NCBI RefSeq assembly: GCF_010882175.1
Contig: NZ_WKLH01000003.1
Coordinates: forward strand, 620,001-684,000
Reading direction: 5' to 3'
DNA length: 64,000 nucleotides
Source of the DNA: Mangrovibacterium lignilyticum
Lineage (GTDB): Bacteria; Bacteroidota; Bacteroidia; Bacteroidales; Prolixibacteraceae
Below are positions 44,282 through 52,771 of this stretch, one piece after another. The number at the start of each line of letters is the position of its first letter. The first letter of the stretch is position 1. The notes beneath the pieces are model-generated. The model was given only the letters and a program-made list of their open reading frames with translations. It made no database searches and had not been told where the DNA came from. Position numbers and translations under genes: made by a program.

Positions 44282-44668
44282 ATGGCAGTGACTTATGTAA
44301 TTATCCCAAAACCGAATCCACAGGATCGGGAAGCAGCTCCTAAATTTTATGCACAAGCTGAGAGTCGGGGCGACTTAACCTTTCGGAATTTAGGCAAGGA
44401 AATAGCGGAGGGCTCCACAACGGTAAGCGATACCGATGTGATGGCTGTTTTAAATGATTTGACCAAAGTGCTGAAGCGACATTTGTCGAATGGAGAGATC
44501 GTCCGTTTTGGTGATTTTGGTTCGTTCCAGATCGCAATTAAGAGCGAAGGTGCCGAAACGGAAGAGGGATTTCACAGCTCATTGATCAAGGATCCGAAAG
44601 TTAACTTCCGTCCCGGAATCGATCTGAAAGAGATGTTGAATAACCTCAAGTACGAAAAATTAAACTAA
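44282..44668 (+). CDS. HU-like DNA-binding protein
   Basis: A 128-residue member of the Bacteroidota HU-related family. It begins MAVTYVIIPKPNPQD. The HU core follows with FRNLGKEIAEGSTTVSDTDV, VLKRHLSNGEIVRFGDFGSF and the DNA-binding arm region, then KVNFRPGIDLKEMLNNLKYE. It is longer than the 90-residue HU, with an extended N-terminal stretch and a C-terminal segment. It is a single gene standing between two SusC operons, and such proteins may shape nucleoid or local regulation. Role here unknown. Confidence 0.9.
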   Translation: MAVTYVIIPKPNPQDREAAPKFYAQAESRGDLTFRNLGKEIAEGSTTVSDTDVMAVLNDLTKVLKRHLSNGEIVRFGDFGSFQIAIKSEGAETEEGFHSSLIKDPKVNFRPGIDLKEMLNNLKYEKLN

Positions 44669-44754
44669 GAACAGCAGTAAGTCCCTAAATGCTCTATGAG
44701 CGGTTTTTAAAAGCATAGTCTTTTTTTGAAAAAAAAGCTCCCGGAGCAGTTGTT

Positions 44755-44796
44755 AAAGAGCTCCCATCCTTTTATCCAAAAGGATGGGAGCTCTTT
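44755..44796. repeat. 19-bp perfect inverted repeat after the HU-like gene
   Basis: The arms at 44755-44773 and 44778-44796 (AAAGAGCTCCCATCCTTTT and its complement) enclose loop ATCC. It is probably the HU-gene terminator but has only three T after the stem core; it is unusually long and perfect. Confidence 0.75.
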
Positions 44797-44799
44797 GGT

Positions 44800-44817
44800 A
44801 AAAGGCTATAGCCTTTT
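44800..44817 (+). terminator. Second small hairpin after the HU-like gene
   Basis: The stem AAAAGGC / GCCTTTT around TATA is followed by one more T. It lies 4 bases after the 19-bp inverted repeat and could complete a tandem terminator. Confidence 0.55.
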
Positions 44818-44889
44818 TGAGAAAGGTAATTCATCTTGAAATGCAGTGGGTTTTTACCAAAGAAACGGTACTTCGTTGATGCGCCCAAA

Positions 44890-44928
44890 AAAGAGGCTGC
44901 CCAATTTTATTTTTAGGACAGCCTCTTT
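44890..44928 (-). terminator. Terminator of operon B (GGCTGTCC core)
   Basis: On the minus strand the stem AAAGAGGCTGTCC / GGGCAGCCTCTTT (one mismatch) with a 13-base loop is followed by T. It lies 150 bases after the last operon B gene. The stretch 44930-45078 between them holds an open frame of about 40 residues that resembles nothing I know. Confidence 0.75.
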
Positions 44929-45078
44929 CGTATGATCCAGGTCGTTTAACTTGCGAATTTGGTAGCAGAACGTCCGAGTAGGTTCACGTAATTTAGCCGG
45001 AGTATTTTCCTGTCGGCGTAAAACTCGATATCGGTTAGCTTGGATACTAAATCGCAAAATGTACCATTAGATATTCAC

Positions 45079-45906
45079 TTAGTTAATTGAGATTATTTCT
45101 GTGAAATAGTCTTGATTATAATATTCGACATATGAACCGAAGCCTTCTTGATTGAAATCATAGTACAAATACATGGTACCCGAACATGCATTTAGCAATC
45201 CATGGGCGGATAAGTAGTAAGTTGGCTGTGGAGCTCCGTTATAGGTTGTTGTGATATAGGGAGCTTCTTCGACTGTGAATTCTCCTGTTTCCAAGTCAAG
45301 GTTTACGGGGAGGGTCTCCATAGACGTAATTACTTCACCCCATGGGCCTGTTAAAAAAGCAACTCCGACTCCCGTAATTTGGAGATTGCCATCACCGTCC
45401 AGAGAGGTAACAACTTGCGTGGGGCCCCAGTCACCCAATGTGTTTCCAGAGTATGTTCCCACGAATTCATTGATGTCTAACTGGCAGTGTTTTTGTATGG
45501 TCAACTCAGCCGTGTTTCCCGTATACAGTCCTTCACTACTTTCAATTTGCAGCCCAATATACACAGCTTCTTCTCCCAGGTTGTTATCGGCAACTGTTAT
45601 TGGTAATATGCCTACGTTTGAATTTGCCGGCACGGTAACCGTTGTTGGGATTGTGTAGCTCTCTGTATTAGCCGTCGTTGCTGACTCAACGATTTCTATG
45701 TTGAAGGTTCTGTCAGTACCGCTCATTTGCGTTGTATAAACACGCACATCGATATCGGTGGAGCCATCTTTTTCAACGACTATTGTTGGTGTATTCACTT
45801 CAAAGGAAATAAAATTGAGATTCTTTGTGAATTCCTGATCGTCGGCACAGCTGTTCAAGAGTGCTGCAGTGGTCAGTAGAATCAAAATGTATGTTAGTTT
45901 TCTCAT
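45079..45906 (-). CDS. Lipoprotein of susCD operon B (third gene)
   Basis: A 275-residue lipoprotein with lipobox LNSC (Cys20). Residues about 30-140 form a Calx-beta-like beta-sandwich (TPTIVVEKDGSTDIDVRVYT, TVTVPANSNVGILPITVADN). A C-terminal domain starts at KHCQLDINEFVGTYSGNTLG and includes LLNACSGTMYLYYDF. It lies 21 bases after SusD. Layout and position match the lipoprotein of operon A, so the two are likely distant paralogues that bind ligand at the cell surface beside SusCD. The ligand cannot be named. Confidence 0.82.
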   Translation of the reverse strand: MRKLTYILILLTTAALLNSCADDQEFTKNLNFISFEVNTPTIVVEKDGSTDIDVRVYTTQMSGTDRTFNIEIVESATTANTESYTIPTTVTVPANSNVGILPITVADNNLGEEAVYIGLQIESSEGLYTGNTAELTIQKHCQLDINEFVGTYSGNTLGDWGPTQVVTSLDGDGNLQITGVGVAFLTGPWGEVITSMETLPVNLDLETGEFTVEEAPYITTTYNGAPQPTYYLSAHGLLNACSGTMYLYYDFNQEGFGSYVEYYNQDYFTEIISIN

Positions 45907-45927
45907 AACTTAAAGGATAAAATGTTT

Positions 45928-47373
45928 TTAACGGCCATCATTGACAGACTCTTCAATGTTGGGATTTGAATCAATTTCTGTTTTAGGAATCTTCAGGTAA
46001 AAACGCTTATCGTTCGGTTCCAGATTCACGACTACGCGGTGATTTGGTCCTCTGGTGATTCCGCGTTGAAGGCGTTTGGCGTCAAACCATTGAATTCCGT
46101 TCTCACCGTACATTTCTTTTCTGCGTTCCAACAGAATTTCTTCCAGCAGCGCAGCACCAGTAGCAGATGATTTAACCGCATTCGGGTCTCTGTTTGACTG
46201 AAGCACAAACAATAAGTCATGAGCTTCAGTTTCCTGGCTTTGGTGATACAGTGCCTCAGCTTCCATGAGGATCATTTCCGGTGTCCGCATCATTGGAATA
46301 TCTGCTTCAAAGGAGAAAACAAATTTTGAAGTTACCCATTCCTGAAAGTCACCTTCAGGTACATCGTACAGCTTTTGAAACAGGTTACGAACATCAGATG
46401 CAGAGAAGTCACTGACAAAATTGGCATCTACATAAGTGCCATAATAGGCGTCGTGGTAGTGATCGGTAAACGCATGAGGAGCTACATAGTAGTAGTTGCT
46501 TTGGTCGGCTTGTTGATCCATGCCCCACATCCATTCGGTTGCTTCAATATCATCAAATCCATCAGAATACTCACCGGCGGCTAATGCGGCTGCCGGGTTG
46601 CCGCCGTAAGCAGCATTGGCTGCAGCTTCTACCTGGTCCCAATCTTTGTTCATAGCCATCAAAATCCGGGCCTTTAATCCATAAGCCACAGACTTATTGA
46701 TGTAAGATTTATTGATCCGGGTATCAGGTAAGCCTGCAATTGCATCATTAATGTCCGAAACAATAAGTGTGTACACTTCCTCCAATGTACTCATTCCTTT
46801 AGGCTCGTATGAAACCTGATCGTAAAGCGGAGGAGCGGGGGCATTTGGGGCAACGGCATAGGACAATTGGTATTCGAGTGCTAATTGGAAATAGAAATAG
46901 GCGCGTAATGCTTTACCGTGAGCAATATAAATCTGTTTATCCGCGTCAGGTAAGTCACTATTGGTGACTCCTTCAATCAGCGTATTTGCATGATTCACCA
47001 AGTCGAATAGAAACTGCCAGGTAACTCTTACACGTCGGTATGTGGGTTCCCTATTGTCGTTTTCATAGTCGAAGTTATACCATGAATTTTGGATGAGATC
47101 ACTTCCTTTAACTGTTCTGGCAAAATACATGGAGTAAATACCACCGACGTCTGTTGTCGCTACATCTGTTGAGTATTCGTATTGAGCACGCATATTTCGG
47201 TAAATACCAGACAAATAGGCATCGACTCCTTCGGTGGACGAGTAGATAGCATCAGAAGTCAAACTGTCAGTAGGTTTGGGCTCATCCAAAAATGACTCAC
47301 AGCCGGAGAAGGCAAACAAGACCCAAACTCCGATCAAAAATTTACTTATGTTTTTCATATTCCTCATTTTCAT
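45928..47373 (-). CDS. SusD/RagB surface lipoprotein, operon B
   Basis: A 481-residue lipoprotein with lipobox FSGC (Cys25). The N-terminal SusD region has SEGVDAYLSGIYRNMRAQYE and HGKALRAYFYFQLALEYQLS; the C-terminal has EMILMEAEALYHQSQ and LLEEILLERRKEMYGENG, followed by QWFDAKRLQRG. This is the classic RagB/SusD layout, a different branch from the SusD proteins of operons A and C. It pairs with the SusC encoded 6 bases upstream. A start at the third in-frame ATG (47358) is possible. Confidence 0.92.
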   Translation of the reverse strand: MKMRNMKNISKFLIGVWVLFAFSGCESFLDEPKPTDSLTSDAIYSSTEGVDAYLSGIYRNMRAQYEYSTDVATTDVGGIYSMYFARTVKGSDLIQNSWYNFDYENDNREPTYRRVRVTWQFLFDLVNHANTLIEGVTNSDLPDADKQIYIAHGKALRAYFYFQLALEYQLSYAVAPNAPAPPLYDQVSYEPKGMSTLEEVYTLIVSDINDAIAGLPDTRINKSYINKSVAYGLKARILMAMNKDWDQVEAAANAAYGGNPAAALAAGEYSDGFDDIEATEWMWGMDQQADQSNYYYVAPHAFTDHYHDAYYGTYVDANFVSDFSASDVRNLFQKLYDVPEGDFQEWVTSKFVFSFEADIPMMRTPEMILMEAEALYHQSQETEAHDLLFVLQSNRDPNAVKSSATGAALLEEILLERRKEMYGENGIQWFDAKRLQRGITRGPNHRVVVNLEPNDKRFYLKIPKTEIDSNPNIEESVNDGR

Positions 47374-47379
47374 AGATGA

Positions 47380-50300
47380 TTATAATTCAATGTTGACACC
47401 AAATGAAATGGTTTTCATCAGGTTCGAACGGTTGTTGGTAGTACCCGCAATATTTTGTTCCGGATCAATTCCTTTGTGCGATTGGTATGTCCAGATATTG
47501 TCTGCCTGCATAAAGATTCGGAGACTTTGAACATTGACTTTATCAAGGACAGATGTAGGTAGGTTATAGCCAATGGTAAGGGCTTTTAAACGGACATAGT
47601 CATTGTCAAATAAGAAACGGGTAGAAGTCGCGTTGTAGTCATTATTGCTGTTCAATAATTTTGGTACATCGGTAATGTCTCCCGGTTGCTGCCATCTATC
47701 GGCAATGTCAACGGATAGTTGATCTCCGGCAGACTCCAGGCTGCCCATTAACCCGGCGTATGAAGAATCATAAATTTGACCACCAAAGCTATAATTAAAC
47801 ATGATATTTATATCAAAACCTTTGTACTTGAAGTAGGATGATACACCTCCAATAACATCAGGCAACGCAGATCCCTGGTAGTATTCAGTTGCTTCAGAGT
47901 AATCATCGGTAACGACCTTGGTTCCCTCTTCGTCCCCATCTGTGTACCATAAGGCATTTCCATCAGCAGGATTTACGCCGGCGTATTCACGAATAAAGAA
48001 ATCATAGATTGATTTACCGACCATCCATTTTTTTGTACCGTTGACAATCTCCTCTTGTGGCAGTTTTAGAAGCTTGTTTTTATTCGTCGAAACATTAAAT
48101 GAAGACGTCCAGTAGATGTCACCTTTGTGGACATTCACGGTGTTAATCAAAAACTCGAGACCAGTGTTCCGAACCGTACCGACGTTGGTAAAGATAGAAG
48201 GGTCTCCCAGAGATGGTGCCAATGGTTTGTCAAATAACAAATCGATCGATTTTTTATTGTAGTATTCAATCGTTCCGTTAATTCGGTTATTCAGGAATCC
48301 AAAGTCCAATGCAACGTTGAATAGTCCCGTTTTTTCCCATTTAATGTTGGGATCTACAACTCCTCCCTGAAGAACACCACTGTTGTCGCCGTTGCTCCAA
48401 CCGGTATCGTAGCCTTCTAAGTAGGGGAAATAGCCAATTCCCTGGTTGTTGCCTAATTCGCCATAGGAACTGCGTATTTTAAGTAAGGAGATATCTTCGG
48501 AACCAGCAAGGAATCCTTCATCGGAAAGAATCCAGCTACCACCTACCGAAAAGAAGTTACCCCAACGGTTATCTTTAGAGAATCTGGTTGAAGCGTCGCG
48601 GCGGAAGCTAAAGTCGATGTAATATTTCGACTTATAATTGTAATCAGCACGAGCCAGGTAACTGACTAATCTTTCCTGGTTCACGTAACCACCAACTGAT
48701 TCAGGAACAGTACTTCCGGAAATCACTTTTACATTGGGCAGAAAGCCGGTTGCCTGCGCATTCAGGTAGTCATATTTGTAATCGAAAGTTTCGGTAATTA
48801 AATCGACGCTAAAAGAATGGTCATTGATCGATTTTGTATAATTCAACAGATTGGTCCATGTTGTTGACTCCGTGATTGACCGTTGTTGAGATACGCGGCC
48901 ATTTACTGATGCGGCTGAACCATATTGGTTGTGATCATATTCATATGAGTCATAAAGATATCTTTCATAACCAAAAGTGGTTCTAAAAGTAAGCCCTTCA
49001 TACAAGTTGAATTTTAAAGACGATGAAGACAGTAAGTTTGATCGGGTGTAAAGTATGTCGTTGATCATATTGGAAGAAACAGCATTCTCTCCCCCTAAAG
49101 CGGGTCGGACAGCGTTGATCGATTGTCCTCCACCGGCATTACCATAGTCATAAATAGGATTTCCTGCAGAGTCAAGCTTTAGATTACCTTGGGCATCTCT
49201 CGCATAAAGGGGATAAATATTGGGGACAACATAGACCCATTGTAACGAACTTGTATAGGAGGTCCCTGCCTGATTTGGGTAATTTTGGAGTGATTTTGAA
49301 AACGAATTATTTGTTGATAATTCTAACCAGTCCTTCAATTTAGCGTTCAGGTTTACACGGCCTGAATAGCGTTCAAAATTCGATTCTATAACGGCTCCAT
49401 CCTGGTTCAGGTAACTACCACTAACGAAGTAGTTAATGTCGGAGGATCCGCCGGTAGCGCTTAAGTTATATTCGTTATAGAAAGCGTTGTCATTGGTTAA
49501 TTCATCGTACCAGTCTGTGTCCCACATCAATTCTGCTCCGTCAACAATTTGACCGTTAGTTCCAACGGGATTTGCCACATTGTATGGGTTGTATCTCAAT
49601 GTACTAATTAAGCTGCTTGTCGCATCTGATGCTGCAACAGCTTCTGATTTCCCATTGCGGTAGATACCGGTATTTTTAATCGATTCCCACGAATACTTCA
49701 TGTAATCTTCAGCGCCAACCAGATCATATGTGTCGACAGCCGGGTTTGAAAAACCGACTTTTGCATTGAATGTTAGTTTCGCTTCTTTGGCACCATATTT
49801 CCCACTTTTCGTTGTGATTAGGATTACTCCGTTTGAGGCACGTGAGCCGTAGAGTGCAGATGCGGATGCATCTTTCAATACGTTGATCGATTCGATTTGA
49901 TTGGCGGTAATTGAGTTGAGGTTTCCGGAGAATACAATTCCGTCAACAACAATCAAGGGATCGTTTGACAGGTTAACACTACCAATACCACGAATACGGA
50001 TTGTTGGGTTTTCTCCTGGTTGTCCACCTGAAGTCAGGATATTTACACCAGGAGCAGATCCTTGAATGGCCCGAAGTGGTGAAATCGCAGTTTGGTTATC
50101 CAGTACCTCAGAGCCGACACTGGTTACAGCTCCGGTTAATGCTCTTTTGGTCTTTGTACCGTAAGCAACTACAATCACCTCATCTACTCCCACAGTTTCT
50201 TGTTGAAGGGATATGTTCATGACCGAGCCGGTAATTGGTTGCTCCAATGTCTGCATACCGATAAAAGAGTAGACAAGGATTGTTGCAGTTTCAGGTACCC

Positions 50301-50487
50301 TGATGGTGTATTTCCCATCAATATCCGAAATGGTACCGATTGTTGTCCCTTTTACTGAGACAGAGACTCCAGGAAGAGAACTACCATCTCCTGAATAAGT
50401 CACAGTACCTGTAATTTCGCGGGTTTGAGCCATTGCAGCATAAAACCCGATTGCAAAAATTGCAAGCAATAATGTGAGTTTTTTCAT
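47380..50487 (-). CDS. SusC/RagA TonB-dependent outer-membrane transporter, operon B
   Basis: A 1035-residue importer with signal peptide MKKLTLLLAIFAIGFYAAMAQ. The carboxypeptidase-regulatory-like domain has TREITGTVTYSGDGSSLPGV and KGTTIGTISDIDGKY, then VDEVIVVAYG, the plug with RIRGIGSVNLSNDPLIVVDG and SALYGSRASNGVILITTKSG, and a barrel ending in SFGVNIEL. No STN domain. N-terminal 120 residues resemble those of the SusC in operons A and C. Partner is the RagB-type SusD downstream. Confidence 0.95.
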   Translation of the reverse strand: MKKLTLLLAIFAIGFYAAMAQTREITGTVTYSGDGSSLPGVSVSVKGTTIGTISDIDGKYTIRVPETATILVYSFIGMQTLEQPITGSVMNISLQQETVGVDEVIVVAYGTKTKRALTGAVTSVGSEVLDNQTAISPLRAIQGSAPGVNILTSGGQPGENPTIRIRGIGSVNLSNDPLIVVDGIVFSGNLNSITANQIESINVLKDASASALYGSRASNGVILITTKSGKYGAKEAKLTFNAKVGFSNPAVDTYDLVGAEDYMKYSWESIKNTGIYRNGKSEAVAASDATSSLISTLRYNPYNVANPVGTNGQIVDGAELMWDTDWYDELTNDNAFYNEYNLSATGGSSDINYFVSGSYLNQDGAVIESNFERYSGRVNLNAKLKDWLELSTNNSFSKSLQNYPNQAGTSYTSSLQWVYVVPNIYPLYARDAQGNLKLDSAGNPIYDYGNAGGGQSINAVRPALGGENAVSSNMINDILYTRSNLLSSSSLKFNLYEGLTFRTTFGYERYLYDSYEYDHNQYGSAASVNGRVSQQRSITESTTWTNLLNYTKSINDHSFSVDLITETFDYKYDYLNAQATGFLPNVKVISGSTVPESVGGYVNQERLVSYLARADYNYKSKYYIDFSFRRDASTRFSKDNRWGNFFSVGGSWILSDEGFLAGSEDISLLKIRSSYGELGNNQGIGYFPYLEGYDTGWSNGDNSGVLQGGVVDPNIKWEKTGLFNVALDFGFLNNRINGTIEYYNKKSIDLLFDKPLAPSLGDPSIFTNVGTVRNTGLEFLINTVNVHKGDIYWTSSFNVSTNKNKLLKLPQEEIVNGTKKWMVGKSIYDFFIREYAGVNPADGNALWYTDGDEEGTKVVTDDYSEATEYYQGSALPDVIGGVSSYFKYKGFDINIMFNYSFGGQIYDSSYAGLMGSLESAGDQLSVDIADRWQQPGDITDVPKLLNSNNDYNATSTRFLFDNDYVRLKALTIGYNLPTSVLDKVNVQSLRIFMQADNIWTYQSHKGIDPEQNIAGTTNNRSNLMKTISFGVNIEL

Positions 50488-50612
50488 AGAATTATTAATT
50501 GTTAAAGTGTAGAAAATTGTTTTACAAATGATTAATAATCTCGAACCAGATTCAGGTCTAAATAGCCTAAATCAATCAAAAGTTTTCGTAAAATTCATGG
50601 AGCATTTCACCT

Positions 50613-50660
50613 TCCCCCAAAGGTGAATTCCCTTTTTATGCAGTGTTAGTATCAAAAATA
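50613..50660 (-). promoter_or_regulatory. Promoter box and leader G-run of susC operon B
   Basis: The minus strand reads TATTTTTG (50653-50660) in the same surroundings as operon A, then a leader of about 160 bases. The leader has CACCTTTGGGGGAAGGTG (50609-50626), a 6-bp hairpin that presents GGGGG in the loop. Confidence 0.5.
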
Positions 50661-50783
50661 GTTAAAAATTGTAAACAATAGTAAAATTTTATGAAAAACA
50701 TCAATTTGTATCTTTTGTTTAGTTCTGTTGCCAGATTTTCTTCAACGCATAGTTAGATAGCCATTCGTATTTTTTTTGCAAAA

Positions 50784-50813
50784 AAAAGGCTGTCCGTAAA
50801 TGGACAGCCTTTT
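50784..50813 (-). terminator. Terminator after the SusD remnant (GGCTGTCC core)
   Basis: The 12-bp perfect stem AAAAGGCTGTCC / GGACAGCCTTTT with a 6-base loop has T7 following on the minus strand. It is now an orphan, 25 bases downstream of the SusD remnant. Confidence 0.85.
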
Positions 50814-50837
50814 AACTGTATTTTTGAGTTTTAAACT

Positions 50838-51160
50838 TTAGTTAGCCCACCAAAGTTTGGTACTTTGTTCGTCACCACCAATTGCTGTAGAGGCAGCATC
50901 AACATTTGCTTCATTGATACTGGCTTCATTCAGCAGGTATTTGTTACGGCCAGGAACATCGGTTAATCTACCAATTATAGTAAAGGTAAATGTAGCTGTT
51001 GATGTAAGCAGGGATACCAATCGTTACCCTTGCGTCGAGGTGAAACCATCAGAAATATAACTTCATCTCCAGGATAAATCGCGGTCCTTATAATTTCTTG
51101 TTTCTGTTCTATTGGAACAATAATAGTTGTAAGGATGGCAAGTAATATTATTAGCTTTTT
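50838..51160 (-). pseudogene. Remnant of a SusD lipoprotein gene
   Basis: The minus-strand frame ending at 50838 encodes LTDVPGRNKYLLNEASINEA followed by VDAASTAIGGDEQSTKLWWAN. The SusD of operon C ends LSDIPVRFLYPIEEATLNGA, then AIGGDKKTTKLFWDAN: about 23 of 43 positions are identical and the ends coincide. Upstream of about 50975 the homology is lost. Another frame (about 51150 down to 50990) encodes a signal-peptide-like FKKLIILLAILTTIIVPIEQ and then YPGDEVIFLMVSPRR, so the piece looks like a deletion product joining an N-terminus and a SusD C-terminus. No complete gene remains. Confidence 0.8.
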
Positions 51161-51604
51161 AAAGACATGGGTATCCTAGTGTCAATATACCTGATTTAGC
51201 CTGAATTGGGATATGTCAGAACTTGGCTAGAGTGTAATGACCGCTGTTCGTTCATCTTTCCCTTCGCTGATTTTGCCTCTAAAAATAGTATTAGCATGCA
51301 CGGTTGTATATAACAACTCAAGCCATTTGCATTGTTTACTTAGCGATGAAAGATAAGGGAGATGGAGAGGTCTCTAACCAGTGTGTTTTCAAAGTTCGGG
51401 CGAAATCATTAGACGTTTGATTATTGGCAAATTTTTGGAGAGGTTGCTTCGTGAAACTCTTATTGAGATTGGTAGTAATGCGAGTTTTGGAGAATTTTAG
51501 GTGAGAATAAATTTTGAATCAAGAAACTCGTTATCTTAGGTGTAAACATAAACCAATGGAATTTTTTTAATAACTTAAAGGGCAATTTGTAAAACAATGT
51601 ATCT
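51161..51604. other. Intergenic region before the periplasmic protein gene
   Basis: About 440 bases with no recognisable gene, RNA or repeat. It may contain further decayed sequence of the lost SusC/SusD unit. No TAnnTTTG box was convincing before 51605. Confidence 0.4.
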
Positions 51605-52309
51605 ATGAAAACAATTTTTTTAATTACAGTAATTGCTTTTAGCGGAATATTGTCTGTTTCGGCGCAAGAAAGAGCCGGAGATGATTTAAGATCCGGACTC
51701 GGATTGTATAGCGGCGATGTGATGAACTTCTACAATGAGGTTGCCCGAAATAAGGCGATGGAGAGTTTTGACCTTTCGCTTGTTGACGGTTCTCCTTACC
51801 TGAATAATGAGTTTGTGACTGGTGACATAGTTACTAAGGACAGTGTCCAGTACGCCGGGTTAAAATTGCGGTACAATATCTATAATGACGCAATTGAATT
51901 CGAAAAAGGCGATTTGGCCATTGAGCTAAATCCGAACTTCCCGCTGTTGTATGCAGTGATCGGTGACGATATTTTTGTTAAGGCGGAGGATAAAGATGGT
52001 TTTTTCCGGGTTGTATCTACCGGGAAGGTATATTTGGTTGAAAAAATGAAAATAAAGTACAATGATGCCAAACCGGCAAGTGGTTATCAAGCTGCAAAGC
52101 GTCCCTCGTTTAGGTCCTTGAATTCGGACTACTACATACAGTCTGTGCCTGGCGGGGAAGCAACAGAACTTTCAAATAAAAATGATGTGATGAGTATTTT
52201 TTCTGATTCAAAATCAGAAGTTGCTGGATTTATTAAGTCTGAGAAAATTAAAATAGACAAAGCGGAGGATCTCAAAAAACTCGTTGCCTATTACAATTCG
52301 TTACAATAG
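51605..52309 (+). CDS. Exported hypothetical protein
   Basis: A 234-residue protein with signal peptide MKTIFLITVIAFSGILSVSAQ, predicted periplasmic. The central part SPYLNNEFVTGDIVTKDSVQ and AGLKLRYNIYNDAIEFE is a pattern I have seen in unnamed Bacteroidota exported proteins. The C-terminus is lysine-rich (SEKIKIDKAEDLKKLVAYYN). No catalytic motif is visible. It stands alone on the plus strand between operons B and C, with its own terminator. Function unknown. Confidence 0.82.
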   Translation: MKTIFLITVIAFSGILSVSAQERAGDDLRSGLGLYSGDVMNFYNEVARNKAMESFDLSLVDGSPYLNNEFVTGDIVTKDSVQYAGLKLRYNIYNDAIEFEKGDLAIELNPNFPLLYAVIGDDIFVKAEDKDGFFRVVSTGKVYLVEKMKIKYNDAKPASGYQAAKRPSFRSLNSDYYIQSVPGGEATELSNKNDVMSIFSDSKSEVAGFIKSEKIKIDKAEDLKKLVAYYNSLQ

Positions 52310-52330
52310 AGCAAACCCTTGCCGACAGTA

Positions 52331-52374
52331 AAAGCAGCTTAGTGTATCATTGAAACACTAAGCTGCTTTTTTAT
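52331..52374 (+). terminator. Rho-independent terminator after the exported hypothetical gene
   Basis: The 15-bp perfect stem AAAGCAGCTTAGTGT / ACACTAAGCTGCTTT is followed by T. It starts 21 bases after the stop. Confidence 0.92.
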
Positions 52375-52684
52375 GTGATCTTTTCTCTAAGGAGTGCTTT
52401 TGTTCTGATCAGTCGGAATTAACCAGTGAAGGTATATGTGTGTTGGTCGCAGATCTTCCTTTGTTGTGCAGTGTAGAAGTTTAAGAAAGGTGAAGATAGA
52501 GGAATTTAACGCTACCGGTGCTTGTTTTTAGCTCGGATTGCCGGATTCTTCTCCATAAGAAAGTAACACGTTGGTACAATTGTTATTAATCCTTGCGTGT
52601 GTGTTAACATACTGGATTGCTGATTTTCCCTATTATGACACTTTTCCGGAACGTTATTTCAGAGCGAGACAAAAGCAAAAAATA
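52375..52684. other. Intergenic region downstream of operon C
   Basis: About 310 bases between convergent units. A 73-codon plus-strand frame from 52571 runs through the terminator and into the SusD gene and is judged spurious. Nothing else recognised. Confidence 0.5.
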
Positions 52685-52712
52685 AAAGAGGTAACCGCAA
52701 GGCTACCTCTTT
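52685..52712 (-). terminator. Terminator of operon C
   Basis: The stem AAAGAGGTA / TACCTCTTT with a 10-base loop is followed on the minus strand by TTATTTTTT. It lies 60 bases after the SusD stop. Confidence 0.82.
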
Positions 52713-52771
52713 ATCTTTTATCTGGTCGGATTGATTTAATCCGATCAATTTTTGTTCTGTTCGTCGGGACC

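Noticed and set aside
44854-45057. 67-codon minus-strand frame between operon B and the HU-like gene
   Set aside because: Half of it is the operon B terminator, and the remainder matches no family I recognise; a mobile-element scar was considered but there is no evidence.
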